A DNA stretch of 64,000 bases from Bacillota bacterium (GTDB lineage: Bacteria > Bacillota > Clostridia > Oscillospirales > Ruminococcaceae), in the NCBI GenBank assembly GCA_023396225.1, contig JAEWWT010000006.1, forward strand, positions 62,001-126,000, written 5' to 3'. Below the pieces are notes generated by a model. That model was not told the origin of the DNA and made no database searches. It was given only the letters and a program-made list of their open reading frames with translations. Every line of letters begins with the position of its first letter. Position 1 is the stretch's first letter. Shown piece after piece: positions 33,373 to 41,477 of the stretch. The translations under genes were made by a program, and so were the position numbers.

Positions 33373-34686
33373 TTAGTTATAGATTACGTCAAATTCAATT
33401 AATAGCATTGAATCATTGCTATCATTAGCAATACCCTTTACGCTGTTCTTCTTTGAGTTGTCCTTGACCCATGTATTGTAGTCCTTATCCTTGCCGACAA
33501 TCTGATCATAGACATCCTTTGATGAAACCATAATCTGTGCTGTTCTGAGCTTGCCGTCAGCAGCCTGCTGGAGAGCATCCTTGATAGCCTTATCTGCGGA
33601 TGTGAAATCAGAATATACCTTGTTGTTTTTTACAAAGTAGTTCTGTGCTGTTTCAGTACAAGCAGGTGGTGTGAAGTATGTGATTGAGCCGAATGAGAGC
33701 TTATGCTTGTTGACATTAAAATGTGTCTTGTTGTGAATCCATGAATCAGGAACAAGGAAGTAGTTGTATCTGATGTTTGTGATGTCAGGAGTTTTGAGTA
33801 TAGGGTCATCCCATGTAGCGTCAATGTTGTACCATGCTCCGTCAACCTTTACAACGTTCCATGCATGTGAGAATTCATCCTTGTTTGTACCTGTGACAAT
33901 CATACTTTCAATGCCTGATTTATCGCATAGATACTGCATAGCCTTTGCATAGCCTGAACACTGGATATTGCCCTGTGTTGAAGAATCATGTGCAAGAGCA
34001 TTATAGATTGAACCGTTGTATTCTACAGTTTCTTCCTTCTTTTCAAAGGTACTGTTGAGAACGAGATAATCGTGGAAAACCTTGAGTTTTTCGTATGTTG
34101 TTGACTTTCCGTTTGCTTCTGCTACAAGCTTATCAGCAACAGCGTCAATTTCCTTCTGCATTTGTGCAATTTTTGCAGCATCGTTTTCTGTATAATAAAC
34201 CTTTCCTACCTTGACTTTTGAATTCATGTAGAAAAGCTGTGGTTCCTGGTTGTAAACCATACCGTAAACCTTAGCCCATACTTCTGTAGTAACCGCATCA
34301 CTTACACGAACCTTAAATGTACATGTCTTTGCCGCTTCAAGAATAGCTACATAAAGAGCCTTTTCATCTTCATTGAGGGTGTTGTAGGCATATCTGCTAT
34401 TGTAATCAACTGTCTGAATTGAAACATCCTGCTTAACAGTAGTTTCTGTAAGCTGTTCCCATACTTCTGCAGCATTTTCGCTTTCAGGAGCTGTTCCTGT
34501 TGTATCTCCATCCTCTGATGACGGTGATGAACCTGCTTCTCCGTCTGTTTGTCCGCCTTCTTCGCCCTCCTGAGTAATTACATTCGCAGAAACATCTGTT
34601 TCAGAGGGCTTCTTGTCAGTGCATCCTGCCATAAGCATAGTTGCTGACATAATTACAGCCATAACAGCTGCAAGCTTCTTCTTCAT
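33373..34686 (-). CDS. Transglutaminase-like lipoprotein 4
   Basis: A 437-residue protein. The signal peptide ends with lipobox MAGC (Cys22), followed by a Gly/Glu/Ser-rich linker (about 35-80). Core motifs: Cys243 in IQCSGYAKAMQYLC, His274 in SHAWNV and Asp289 in WYNIDATWDDP. The segment LVPDSWIHNKTHFN after the core is shared with lipoprotein 5, so these two are the closest pair in the array. Confidence 0.86.
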   Translation of the reverse strand: MKKKLAAVMAVIMSATMLMAGCTDKKPSETDVSANVITQEGEEGGQTDGEAGSSPSSEDGDTTGTAPESENAAEVWEQLTETTVKQDVSIQTVDYNSRYAYNTLNEDEKALYVAILEAAKTCTFKVRVSDAVTTEVWAKVYGMVYNQEPQLFYMNSKVKVGKVYYTENDAAKIAQMQKEIDAVADKLVAEANGKSTTYEKLKVFHDYLVLNSTFEKKEETVEYNGSIYNALAHDSSTQGNIQCSGYAKAMQYLCDKSGIESMIVTGTNKDEFSHAWNVVKVDGAWYNIDATWDDPILKTPDITNIRYNYFLVPDSWIHNKTHFNVNKHKLSFGSITYFTPPACTETAQNYFVKNNKVYSDFTSADKAIKDALQQAADGKLRTAQIMVSSKDVYDQIVGKDKDYNTWVKDNSKKNSVKGIANDSNDSMLLIEFDVIYN

Positions 34687-34760
34687 CTATAAAATCCTCT
34701 CTTATTTGCATTTAGCAATAGGCGGGGCTTACCCCGCCTATTTATTTTAATTAATTTCTA

Positions 34761-36395
34761 TTATTTGTAAACTACGTTGTAATGAACAACAAGTACCCCG
34801 AATGAAATTTTTGCCTGCTTTGAAATACCCTTTACATTTCCTGAGCAACCCTTTGCATATGTATTATATTTCTTTGCCGCTGTGTCGGTCATCATCTGAT
34901 CATAAACTGACTTATCAGTTACTCTGATTGAAACCATGTTTCCACCTGAAGCAATTACGCTGTCTAATTCAGCATAGAGAGCCTTTTCTGCTGAATCATA
35001 TGATGAATAAGTCTTGTTGTAAGCCTTATAATAGTTGCAAGCTTCCTTTGTACATGAAGGAGGTGTGAAGAACTGAATTCGTGTTCCATCAACCTTTACA
35101 TTTACATTAAAGTGAGTCTTATTATGAATCCATGAGTCAGGAACGAGGAAGAATTCATACTGAATATAGCTTGAATCGAATGAGTTTACCGGATCACCCC
35201 ATGTTGAATCGAGGTTGTAGTAGCCGTTATCACAGTAAACAACGTTCCATGCATGTGATGCACCGTCTGCATTTGAACCTACGATTACCATACATTCGAT
35301 ACCTGCAAGGTCACAGAGATATTTCACTGACTTAGCATAGCCTGCGCACTGGAGTGCGTTACCGCCGCCAAGTCCATGATATATTGTACTGTTGTAGCCG
35401 CCTGCTTCCTTACTGAACTCAGCGTGCTTGATAATCCAGTCATAGAATACCTTAAGCTTGCTTACTGTGCTTGAGTATCCGTTTGCTGTCTTAAGGATTG
35501 ATGATACGTTGACATCAATTTCCTTCTGCATTTTTGCAATTTCCTTCTTATCATCAACCTTGTAATCAAGGAAGAGGTAGTTAGAACCAGAAGGAACCTG
35601 TGAACTCATCCAGAAAAGCTGTGGTTCCTGGTTGAATACGAGGCAGTAAACTTCAATGATATCTTCTCTTGAACATCCTGATGGTACTTCAACCTGTGTT
35701 TCAAGTCTTTCGATTGCTTCAACGAGGCTACCATAAAGTGCCTGACTGCTAGCAGAAAGCTGCTTGTAAGCATACCTTGTTTTATAATCAATATTATATG
35801 AAGCTCCGCCGATTATTTCACCAGTTGGCTTAGTGTTGCCACTTGGCTTTGATGTTGTTGCTGTTGTAGATGAAGGCTTCTTTGTTGTAGCTGCTGGAGC
35901 AGTTGAAACAGCTTCATCAGAAAGATAATCGGAGTGAATGAATGAACCGTCTTCAATTTTGTAATAGCCTGTGCTTGTGATAGCTGTAACCTTAACCTGC
36001 TTACCCTTTGTATACTGATTAACAGACTTTGATCCAACTACAGCCTTAACTCTTGAATAGCAGCTCTGTGTAACATACATTGTCTTGTCAGCAGCTGTTT
36101 CTGTCCATTCTTTTTCTGTGTTTTCTGCTGTTGTTTCGGAAGTTTCAGCAGATGTTTCACTTCCTGATACAGTTGTTGCTTCTGTTGTGGTTTCAGAAGA
36201 TTCCTCTGTTGTTGTAGCTTCAGTTGTTTCTTCTGTAGTTTCTTCTGTTTCTGTTGTTGTAGCAGTATCAGCCTGAGTAATTGTTTCAACAGTCGGAAGT
36301 GTTTCACTGGTATTCTTGACATCAGAACATGCAGAAAGCATTGTTACAGACATGATAAATGCCAGCAGAAGACTAATCTTTTTCTTCATTTGCAT
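34761..36395 (-). CDS. Transglutaminase-like lipoprotein 5 with SH3-like region
   Basis: A 544-residue protein, first gene of the array. The lipobox is LSAC (Cys23), followed by a Thr/Glu-rich linker of about 70 residues. Next is an SH3-like region (about 105-165; TMYVTQSCYSRVKAV, QVKVTAITSTGYYKIEDG) of the bacterial cell-wall-binding type. A Thr/Pro linker leads to the core: Cys350 in LQCAGYAKSVKYLC, His381 in SHAWNV and Asp396 in YNLDSTWGDP. RBS AAAGGAG precedes the ATG at 36393-36395; another ATG two codons on is also possible. The gene overlaps the end of the CNNM gene by 23 bases. Confidence 0.87.
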   Translation of the reverse strand: MQMKKKISLLLAFIMSVTMLSACSDVKNTSETLPTVETITQADTATTTETEETTEETTEATTTEESSETTTEATTVSGSETSAETSETTAENTEKEWTETAADKTMYVTQSCYSRVKAVVGSKSVNQYTKGKQVKVTAITSTGYYKIEDGSFIHSDYLSDEAVSTAPAATTKKPSSTTATTSKPSGNTKPTGEIIGGASYNIDYKTRYAYKQLSASSQALYGSLVEAIERLETQVEVPSGCSREDIIEVYCLVFNQEPQLFWMSSQVPSGSNYLFLDYKVDDKKEIAKMQKEIDVNVSSILKTANGYSSTVSKLKVFYDWIIKHAEFSKEAGGYNSTIYHGLGGGNALQCAGYAKSVKYLCDLAGIECMVIVGSNADGASHAWNVVYCDNGYYNLDSTWGDPVNSFDSSYIQYEFFLVPDSWIHNKTHFNVNVKVDGTRIQFFTPPSCTKEACNYYKAYNKTYSSYDSAEKALYAELDSVIASGGNMVSIRVTDKSVYDQMMTDTAAKKYNTYAKGCSGNVKGISKQAKISFGVLVVHYNVVYK

Positions 36396-37734
36396 TTTGC
36401 TCCTTTTCATCTTCATCTTTTTTTAGTATTTCAGCCTTGATTTTTGCAATATGCATATCCTCCGTTACAAGAACGGTAAAACGCACGTTGCCGTATTCAA
36501 CAGACGGATTTTCGTTTTCCTCCGGTATTCTTCCGATAAGGTCGACAATAAATCCGCTCATAGTGTCAAAATTATTGTCTTCCGGAAGTGTTATGCCCAG
36601 CTGCTCCAGTATTTCCTCCGGTTCCGCAGTTCCGTCTATAGTAAAAGTATTCTCTGATACCTTTACAATCTCTTCATGCTCGTCGTCATATTCGTCCTGA
36701 ATATTTCCGACTATGGACTCTACTACATCCTCCATAGTAACAAGCCCAGCAGTTCCGCCGTATTCATCAATGACGACAGCCATCTGCATTTTCTTCGCGG
36801 TAAGCATTTTGAAAAGTTTTCCGCAAGGCATTGTTTCAGGGACAAATGTAGTTCCCCTTACAAATGTCTTTGCCTCAGTATCCATTGAATAGTCAGAACC
36901 TATAAGACAGAGAAGATCCTTCACGCATATAATTCCTGTTATATGGTCGATACTGTTATCATATACCGGAATTCTAGAAAAGCCGCTGCTTATTGATGCG
37001 TTTACGACTTCCTGAATAGGAGAGGTTTTTTCAACCCCTATTATGCTTGTTCTGTGTGTCATGATATCTGACACCGGCATGTCATCAAACTCAAAGACAT
37101 TATTGATCATGTCACGCTGGCTTTCTTCAATAACACCAGTTTCATTTCCTGCGTCAACCATCATCAGTATTTCTTCTTCAGTTACAACGTCCCTGTCATC
37201 AGACGGCATTACCCCAAAAAGCCTTGAAATTAGGGAAGTGAGCATTCCGCAGAGTGAAGTCAGCGGCAAAAGCAGTATTACAAGATATTTGACAATCGGT
37301 GCTGCGAATATCGCAAACGCATCAGCGTCCTTACGACAGACAATCCTTTTCGGAACTCCGTCGCACACCACTGTCATAACCAGAACAACCGCCGCAAAAA
37401 TAATTACAATTGAAAGCACCTGAGATAATGTCGCATTGTCAGTATTTTTTTCGAGGTAAGCAGAAAGGCTGTTGTGATAAACGAACATTGACATATATGC
37501 TATAAGAACAGCAGATAATATCCTGTGAACCGCAAAAGCTGTGATCAGCTTTGATGGTTTCTGCATTAGGCTGAAGAGAGTTTTCTTTGCCCCGTTTTTT
37601 TCTTTAAAGCTCTTAACCTTTGCATCGTTAATTTCAGTAACCGCAAATTCTGCAGCTGTAAAAAAGCTTTTTACCAATACAAACAATAAAATAATCAAGC
37701 TGCCTAGTAACAATTGACTCCCGTCAGAATCCAT
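36373..37734 (-). CDS. CNNM/CBS-domain membrane protein (hemolysin C/CorC type)
   Basis: A 453-residue protein. A DUF21/CNNM domain with three to four membrane helices (about 8-150; FFTAAEFAVTEIND) is followed by paired CBS domains (RTSIIGVEKTSPIQEVV; VVIDEYGGTAGLVTMEDVVE) and a C-terminal CorC_HlyC domain (FDTMSGFIVDLIGRIPEE). Family members are linked to Mg or other cation export; the 'hemolysin' label is historical. ATG 37732-37734 follows AAAGGAAG. It overlaps the first lipoprotein gene, so the array may be co-transcribed from here. Confidence 0.9.
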   Translation of the reverse strand: MDSDGSQLLLGSLIILLFVLVKSFFTAAEFAVTEINDAKVKSFKEKNGAKKTLFSLMQKPSKLITAFAVHRILSAVLIAYMSMFVYHNSLSAYLEKNTDNATLSQVLSIVIIFAAVVLVMTVVCDGVPKRIVCRKDADAFAIFAAPIVKYLVILLLPLTSLCGMLTSLISRLFGVMPSDDRDVVTEEEILMMVDAGNETGVIEESQRDMINNVFEFDDMPVSDIMTHRTSIIGVEKTSPIQEVVNASISSGFSRIPVYDNSIDHITGIICVKDLLCLIGSDYSMDTEAKTFVRGTTFVPETMPCGKLFKMLTAKKMQMAVVIDEYGGTAGLVTMEDVVESIVGNIQDEYDDEHEEIVKVSENTFTIDGTAEPEEILEQLGITLPEDNNFDTMSGFIVDLIGRIPEENENPSVEYGNVRFTVLVTEDMHIAKIKAEILKKDEDEKEQNANEEKD

Positions 37735-38030
37735 AATCGACTTCCTTTCAATTCTGTTAAACACCGTTAAACACTGTTAAACGATCGTGCCATGAGAAGA
37801 AACACATTCAATTCATAATGACATACTAAAAATTATACATTATTCATTAAAAAAAGTCAATAAAAAGTAAACAATGGCATGCCCATTTTTTAATACATTA
37901 TTACAGCATTTTTATTGATTTTACCCTATTCAGAGCGTGGTTTGCGCAATATCCCAAAAATCATGTTACTTAATTGGAATTGAATTGTAAACATACTGTA
38001 ATATATTATAATAGTATATCTGTTTCATTC
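37735..38030. other. AT-rich divergent region upstream of hflX
   Basis: No gene is seen. It is AT-rich with runs of T and presumably carries the CNNM promoter on the minus strand. The hflX promoter and composite repeat R5 follow to its right, making a gene-free gap of more than 700 bases in all. Confidence 0.4.
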
Positions 38031-38059
38031 TTGACAAAGAGTTTGTTTTGCTCTATATT
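38031..38059 (+). promoter_or_regulatory. Promoter transcribing repeat R5 toward hflX
   Basis: TTGACA (38031-38036) and TATATT (38054-38059), 17-base spacer. It lies just upstream of module A, so R5 would be part of a leader of about 430 bases. Confidence 0.75.
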
Positions 38060-38082
38060 TAGTAGGATATGATATAAAATTA

Positions 38083-38445
38083 TCCGAAGGTGCAGGGTGA
38101 TCGGAAAGCCTTGTTCATCTCCGCAGAGGTTTTTACTACCAAAATTACTGCACTGTATGCTAAATTTACTGGACATGGTGTTTTTAGAAAAATTTACTTT
38201 TGAAATTTTTTGTAATTTGCTTTGTCACAAACAGTCCACTGGACTGTTTAAGAGGAAAGTATGTTTAGAATTATAAAAAAGGAGAGCGGTGGTGTTCGCT
38301 CTCCTCGAAAAGCTGTCGCTTTTCTCACCTCTTCTCCGTTTTTTCTGTCGCCTGAGGGCGAGGGTAAGTATTTCGTCGTCTGTGGACGACGCCAAAGGGC
38401 TTTGCCCTTTTGAAACCCACCGCCTTGAAATGCGGGCGAACTTTT
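38083..38445 (+). repeat. Composite structured intergenic repeat, copy R5 (A+B+C+D)
   Basis: Module A (38083-38130) has a CAGGGT/GCCTTG stem that keeps pairing through G-T pairs. Module B (38229-38249) has only the 10-base core arms around C38239. Module C (38281-38304) is a perfect GGAGAGCG/CGCTCTCC stem with loop GTGGTGTT, then GAAAAG-CTGTCG-CTTTTC (38307-38324). The module D hairpin is CGTCGTC-TGTG-GACGACG (38374-38391), followed by AAAGGGC/GCCCTTT and the end CGAACTTTTA. Confidence 0.85.
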
Positions 38446-38496
38446 ATTTGTTTAACTTTTAATTATAACTTGCACTTTTATTGGAGGGCAGAACTT

Positions 38497-39744
38497 ATGA
38501 ATGAAAACCTACAGAAATCTACAAAAGCCATTCTCGTTTCCGTTGACACGGGTGAGTTTGATACAGAACGTTCCCTTGACGAACTCGAAGAACTTGCAAA
38601 AACCGCAGGTGTTGAAGTCATGGCAAAGGCTACACAGAAAAGACCTGCTTATGATTCTGCAACCTGCATGGGTTCGGGCAAGCTTGAAGAACTTGTTCAG
38701 CCTACACAGGACATGGACATTGATCTTGTTATATTTGACCATGAACTTACTGCTAATCAGACCAGAAACATTGAAAAAATCCTTGATGTAAGAGTTATTG
38801 ATAGGACAACGCTTATCCTTGACATCTTTGCGCAGAGGGCGTTATCAAAAGAGGGACGCATTCAGGTTGAACTTGCACAGCAGAAATACCGTTTGCCTCG
38901 TCTTGCAGGAAAGGGCGTTGAACTTTCAAGACTCGGCGGCGGTATCGGAACAAGAGGTCCTGGTGAATCAAAGCTTGAAACAGACAAACGACACATCCGA
39001 AGAAGAATTGAGGCTCTCGAGGCTGAACTAAAGGAGCTTGAAAGACGTCGTGAACTTCACCGTGCAAGACGTAAGAAGGACAATGTTATTGTCGGCGCAA
39101 TTGTTGGATATACAAATGTAGGAAAATCCACTCTGCTAAACGCTCTTACGGACGCAGGAGTTCTTGCAGAGGACAAGCTTTTTGCTACACTTGACATTAC
39201 CTCACGCGCACTTGAACTTCCTGACGGAAGAAGTGTTCTGCTCGTTGATACAGTAGGACTTATCAGACGTTTGCCGCATAATCTTGTCGAGGCTTTCAAA
39301 AGCACTCTTGAAGAGGCCGCTAATGCTGATATTATCATAAACATTATTGATATAAGCGCTGATGACGCTTTTGAACAGGCAGAGGTTACAAAAAAACTGC
39401 TTGCTGAACTTGGCTGTGAAGGTATTCCGCAGATTAACGTGCTTAACAAGTGCGACAAGTTACCTGAATCTGCCGATATAAGGAATGATGAAACTACTGT
39501 AAAAATTTCTGCAAAGAAATGCATTGGGTTTGATGATTTGCTTAACTGCATTGCAAATAATCTCCCTGAAACTTCAAAGAGAGTTAAACTGCTTATTCCT
39601 TATGACAAGACAGCTGTAATTACAAATATCAGGGATGACGGCAAGATATTTTCAGAGGAATATGTGGCTGACGGAACATTGCTTGATGCGCTTGTTGACA
39701 ACAAGATGTTTTACATGGTTGAGAAATATGTTGTCAAGGAATAG
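38497..39744 (+). CDS. hflX: GTPase HflX
   Basis: A 415-residue ribosome-associated GTPase that splits stalled ribosomes under stress. The N-terminal HflX domain has VEVMAKATQKRPAYDSATCM, VIFDHELTANQTRN and GPGESKLETDKR. The G domain shows G1 GYTNVGKST, G3 DTVGL and G4 NKCD. Normal length. The open frame extends upstream through repeat R5, but GGAGGG at 38482-38488 fixes ATG 38497. Confidence 0.95.
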   Translation: MNENLQKSTKAILVSVDTGEFDTERSLDELEELAKTAGVEVMAKATQKRPAYDSATCMGSGKLEELVQPTQDMDIDLVIFDHELTANQTRNIEKILDVRVIDRTTLILDIFAQRALSKEGRIQVELAQQKYRLPRLAGKGVELSRLGGGIGTRGPGESKLETDKRHIRRRIEALEAELKELERRRELHRARRKKDNVIVGAIVGYTNVGKSTLLNALTDAGVLAEDKLFATLDITSRALELPDGRSVLLVDTVGLIRRLPHNLVEAFKSTLEEAANADIIINIIDISADDAFEQAEVTKKLLAELGCEGIPQINVLNKCDKLPESADIRNDETTVKISAKKCIGFDDLLNCIANNLPETSKRVKLLIPYDKTAVITNIRDDGKIFSEEYVADGTLLDALVDNKMFYMVEKYVVKE

Positions 39745-39775
39745 TTTCTTGATTCATCAGCCTAAGGCATATTTA

Positions 39776-39812
39776 TCCGAAGGTGCAGGGCGATCGGAAA
39801 GCCCTGTATACT
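39776..39812 (+). repeat. Module A, stand-alone copy
   Basis: TCCGAAGGTGCAGGGCGATC and following bases match module A: CAGGGC pairs with GCCCTG around loop GATCGGAAA. It lies between hflX and the acetyltransferase gene, about 30 bases before the ATG. Confidence 0.8.
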
Positions 39813-39837
39813 ATAATTCTGAACTGGAGAGATTGAC

Positions 39838-40428
39838 ATGACAGAAAGAGAAAAAGCTGCAGCCGGATATTTATATGATGCAAACTATGACGAAAGCCTT
39901 ACAAAAGAACGGGCAGTCTGCAAGGACTTGTGTTTTGAATTTAACATGTGCAAGCCGTCTGACTTTGAAAGTCAGAAAGAAATTATGCTGAAAATTCTCG
40001 GCAGGACGAATGGCAGATTCTTTATAACTGCGCCGTTCTGGTGTGATTATGGATATAACATTGAAATAGGTGAAAATTTCTACAGCAATCACAATCTTGT
40101 TATTCTTGATTGTGCAAAGATAACTTTCGGAGACAATGTATTTATTGCCCCGAACTGCTGTTTTTCTGCGGCAGCCCATCCTCTTGATGTTGAACAGCGG
40201 AACAAAGGGCTTGAAATTGCTCGTCCTATTACTGTTGGTAACAATGTCTGGATAGGCGCAGGCGTGATAGTTGTTCCCGGCGTTACGATAGGAAGTAACA
40301 CTGTTATCGGCGCAGGAAGTGTTGTTACAAGGGATATTCCTGACGGAGTGGTGGCTTTCGGCAATCCATGCAAGGCTGTGAGAAAGATAACAGAACAGGA
40401 TATAATGAGTGAAGATTGCCCGGAATAA
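39838..40428 (+). CDS. maa: Maltose/galactoside O-acetyltransferase (hexapeptide family)
   Basis: A 196-residue left-handed beta-helix acetyltransferase using acetyl-CoA. The N-terminal MTEREKAAAGYLYDANYDES is the classic Maa/LacA start. Hexapeptide repeats follow (FGDNVFIAPNC, IGAGVIVVPGVTIG, IGAGSVVTRDIPDG), with the catalytic His in FSAAAHPLDVEQR. It acetylates sugars or sugar-like compounds; the natural substrate is often unclear. GGAGAG precedes ATG 39838. DUF3788 and GNAT genes follow on the same strand. Confidence 0.9.
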   Translation: MTEREKAAAGYLYDANYDESLTKERAVCKDLCFEFNMCKPSDFESQKEIMLKILGRTNGRFFITAPFWCDYGYNIEIGENFYSNHNLVILDCAKITFGDNVFIAPNCCFSAAAHPLDVEQRNKGLEIARPITVGNNVWIGAGVIVVPGVTIGSNTVIGAGSVVTRDIPDGVVAFGNPCKAVRKITEQDIMSEDCPE

Positions 40429-40462
40429 TAAACAGACATAAAAATCTGACGAGGTGGACATT

Positions 40463-40876
40463 ATGGCTGAACTTAAAAAGATACCGACAGAGCAGGAAAT
40501 GAAACAGCTTATCGGTGATGACAGGTTTTCTGAATGGAAAAAGGCTTGTGCGTTGATTGACTCCCTGTATGAAATGGATACGCTATGGAATGACGGCGGC
40601 AAGAAGTGGGGAATTGAATACAAATACCGTCGTGGCGGAAAGACGCTCTGTGCGCTTTATGCAAGACCTGACTGTTACGGATTGATGATTATTTTTGGGA
40701 AAGACGAGAGAGAAAAGGTTGAGTCTATCCGTGACGATTTGTCAGCACATACGCTTGAAATCTATGATAACGCAGAAACTTTCCATGACGGGAAGTGGGT
40801 TATGTTTGACGAAAATCTTTCTGAAAATGATTTAAAATTACTGCTAGGTATCAAGAGAAAGCCTAACAGAAAATAA
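40463..40876 (+). CDS. DUF3788-family protein, copy 2
   Basis: A 137-residue paralogue of the protein at 23977, with the same order of motifs: an acidic helical N-terminus, WGIEYKYRRGGKTLCALYAR, GLMIIFGKDEREKVE and a C-terminal GKWVMFDEN. It lies between two acetyltransferase genes, all on the plus strand with short gaps. ATG 40463 is chosen for the GAGGTGG before it; an ATG at 40454 lies inside that site. Function unknown. Confidence 0.8.
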   Translation: MAELKKIPTEQEMKQLIGDDRFSEWKKACALIDSLYEMDTLWNDGGKKWGIEYKYRRGGKTLCALYARPDCYGLMIIFGKDEREKVESIRDDLSAHTLEIYDNAETFHDGKWVMFDENLSENDLKLLLGIKRKPNRK

Positions 40877-40920
40877 ATCTTGAATATTAACCTTGATATA
40901 TTTACAAGAGGGACTTTGGT

Positions 40921-41409
40921 ATGATTGAAATTAGAAAAATATCTGATAATGACCTTGTGTCTGCTGTAGAAATCTGGAATGACGTTGTTAAAGACGGTGT
41001 GGCATTCCCACAGCTTGAATTGCTTGACGTTAAATCAGGAAGAGAGTTTTTTTCTTCACAATCCTATACGGGTGTGGCTGTCGATAACGAAAATAATGAC
41101 GTTGTCGGATTGTATATTCTACATCCAAACAACGTCGGCAGGTGCGGACATATCTGCAACGCAAGCTATGCTGTCAAATATGGAAGACGTGGACAGCATA
41201 TCGGCGAACTGCTTGTAACTGATTGTATTAAAAAGGGAAAGGAACTCGGATTCCGTATTCTTCAGTTTAACGCTGTGGTTAAAAGCAACGGTTTCGCGCT
41301 TGCTCTGTACAAAAAGCTAGGATTTACACAGCTTGGCACAATACCTGGCGGCTTTTTGCTGAAAAGCGGGGAGTATGAGGACATTATCCCTCACTACATA
41401 GAGTTATAG
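40921..41409 (+). CDS. GNAT-family N-acetyltransferase
   Basis: A 162-residue acetyltransferase. The acetyl-CoA binding motif A is YAVKYGRRGQHIGELLVTDC (R-x-x-G-x-G/I type, with Q-H-I-G). The C-terminal ALYKKLGFTQLGTIPGGF is the typical end of the phosphinothricin-acetyltransferase-like branch. The acceptor substrate is unknown. ATG 40921 follows GAGGG. Confidence 0.85.
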   Translation: MIEIRKISDNDLVSAVEIWNDVVKDGVAFPQLELLDVKSGREFFSSQSYTGVAVDNENNDVVGLYILHPNNVGRCGHICNASYAVKYGRRGQHIGELLVTDCIKKGKELGFRILQFNAVVKSNGFALALYKKLGFTQLGTIPGGFLLKSGEYEDIIPHYIEL

Positions 41410-41477
41410 GGTTATAGTTCATAATGCAGATGCATAAACTTAATGTAATCTGCTTCTGCCTTTGTATTATTATGATT

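Noticed and set aside
36038..36322. Gln/Leu-rich frames inside the lipoprotein array
   Set aside because: They are frame-shifted reads of Thr/Glu-rich linkers in lipoprotein 5.
39776..39812. Module A as a riboswitch for the acetyltransferase gene
   Set aside because: Other copies lie in a convergent gap and antisense to recQ, so position does not fit a cis-regulator, and the sequence matches no riboswitch consensus I know.
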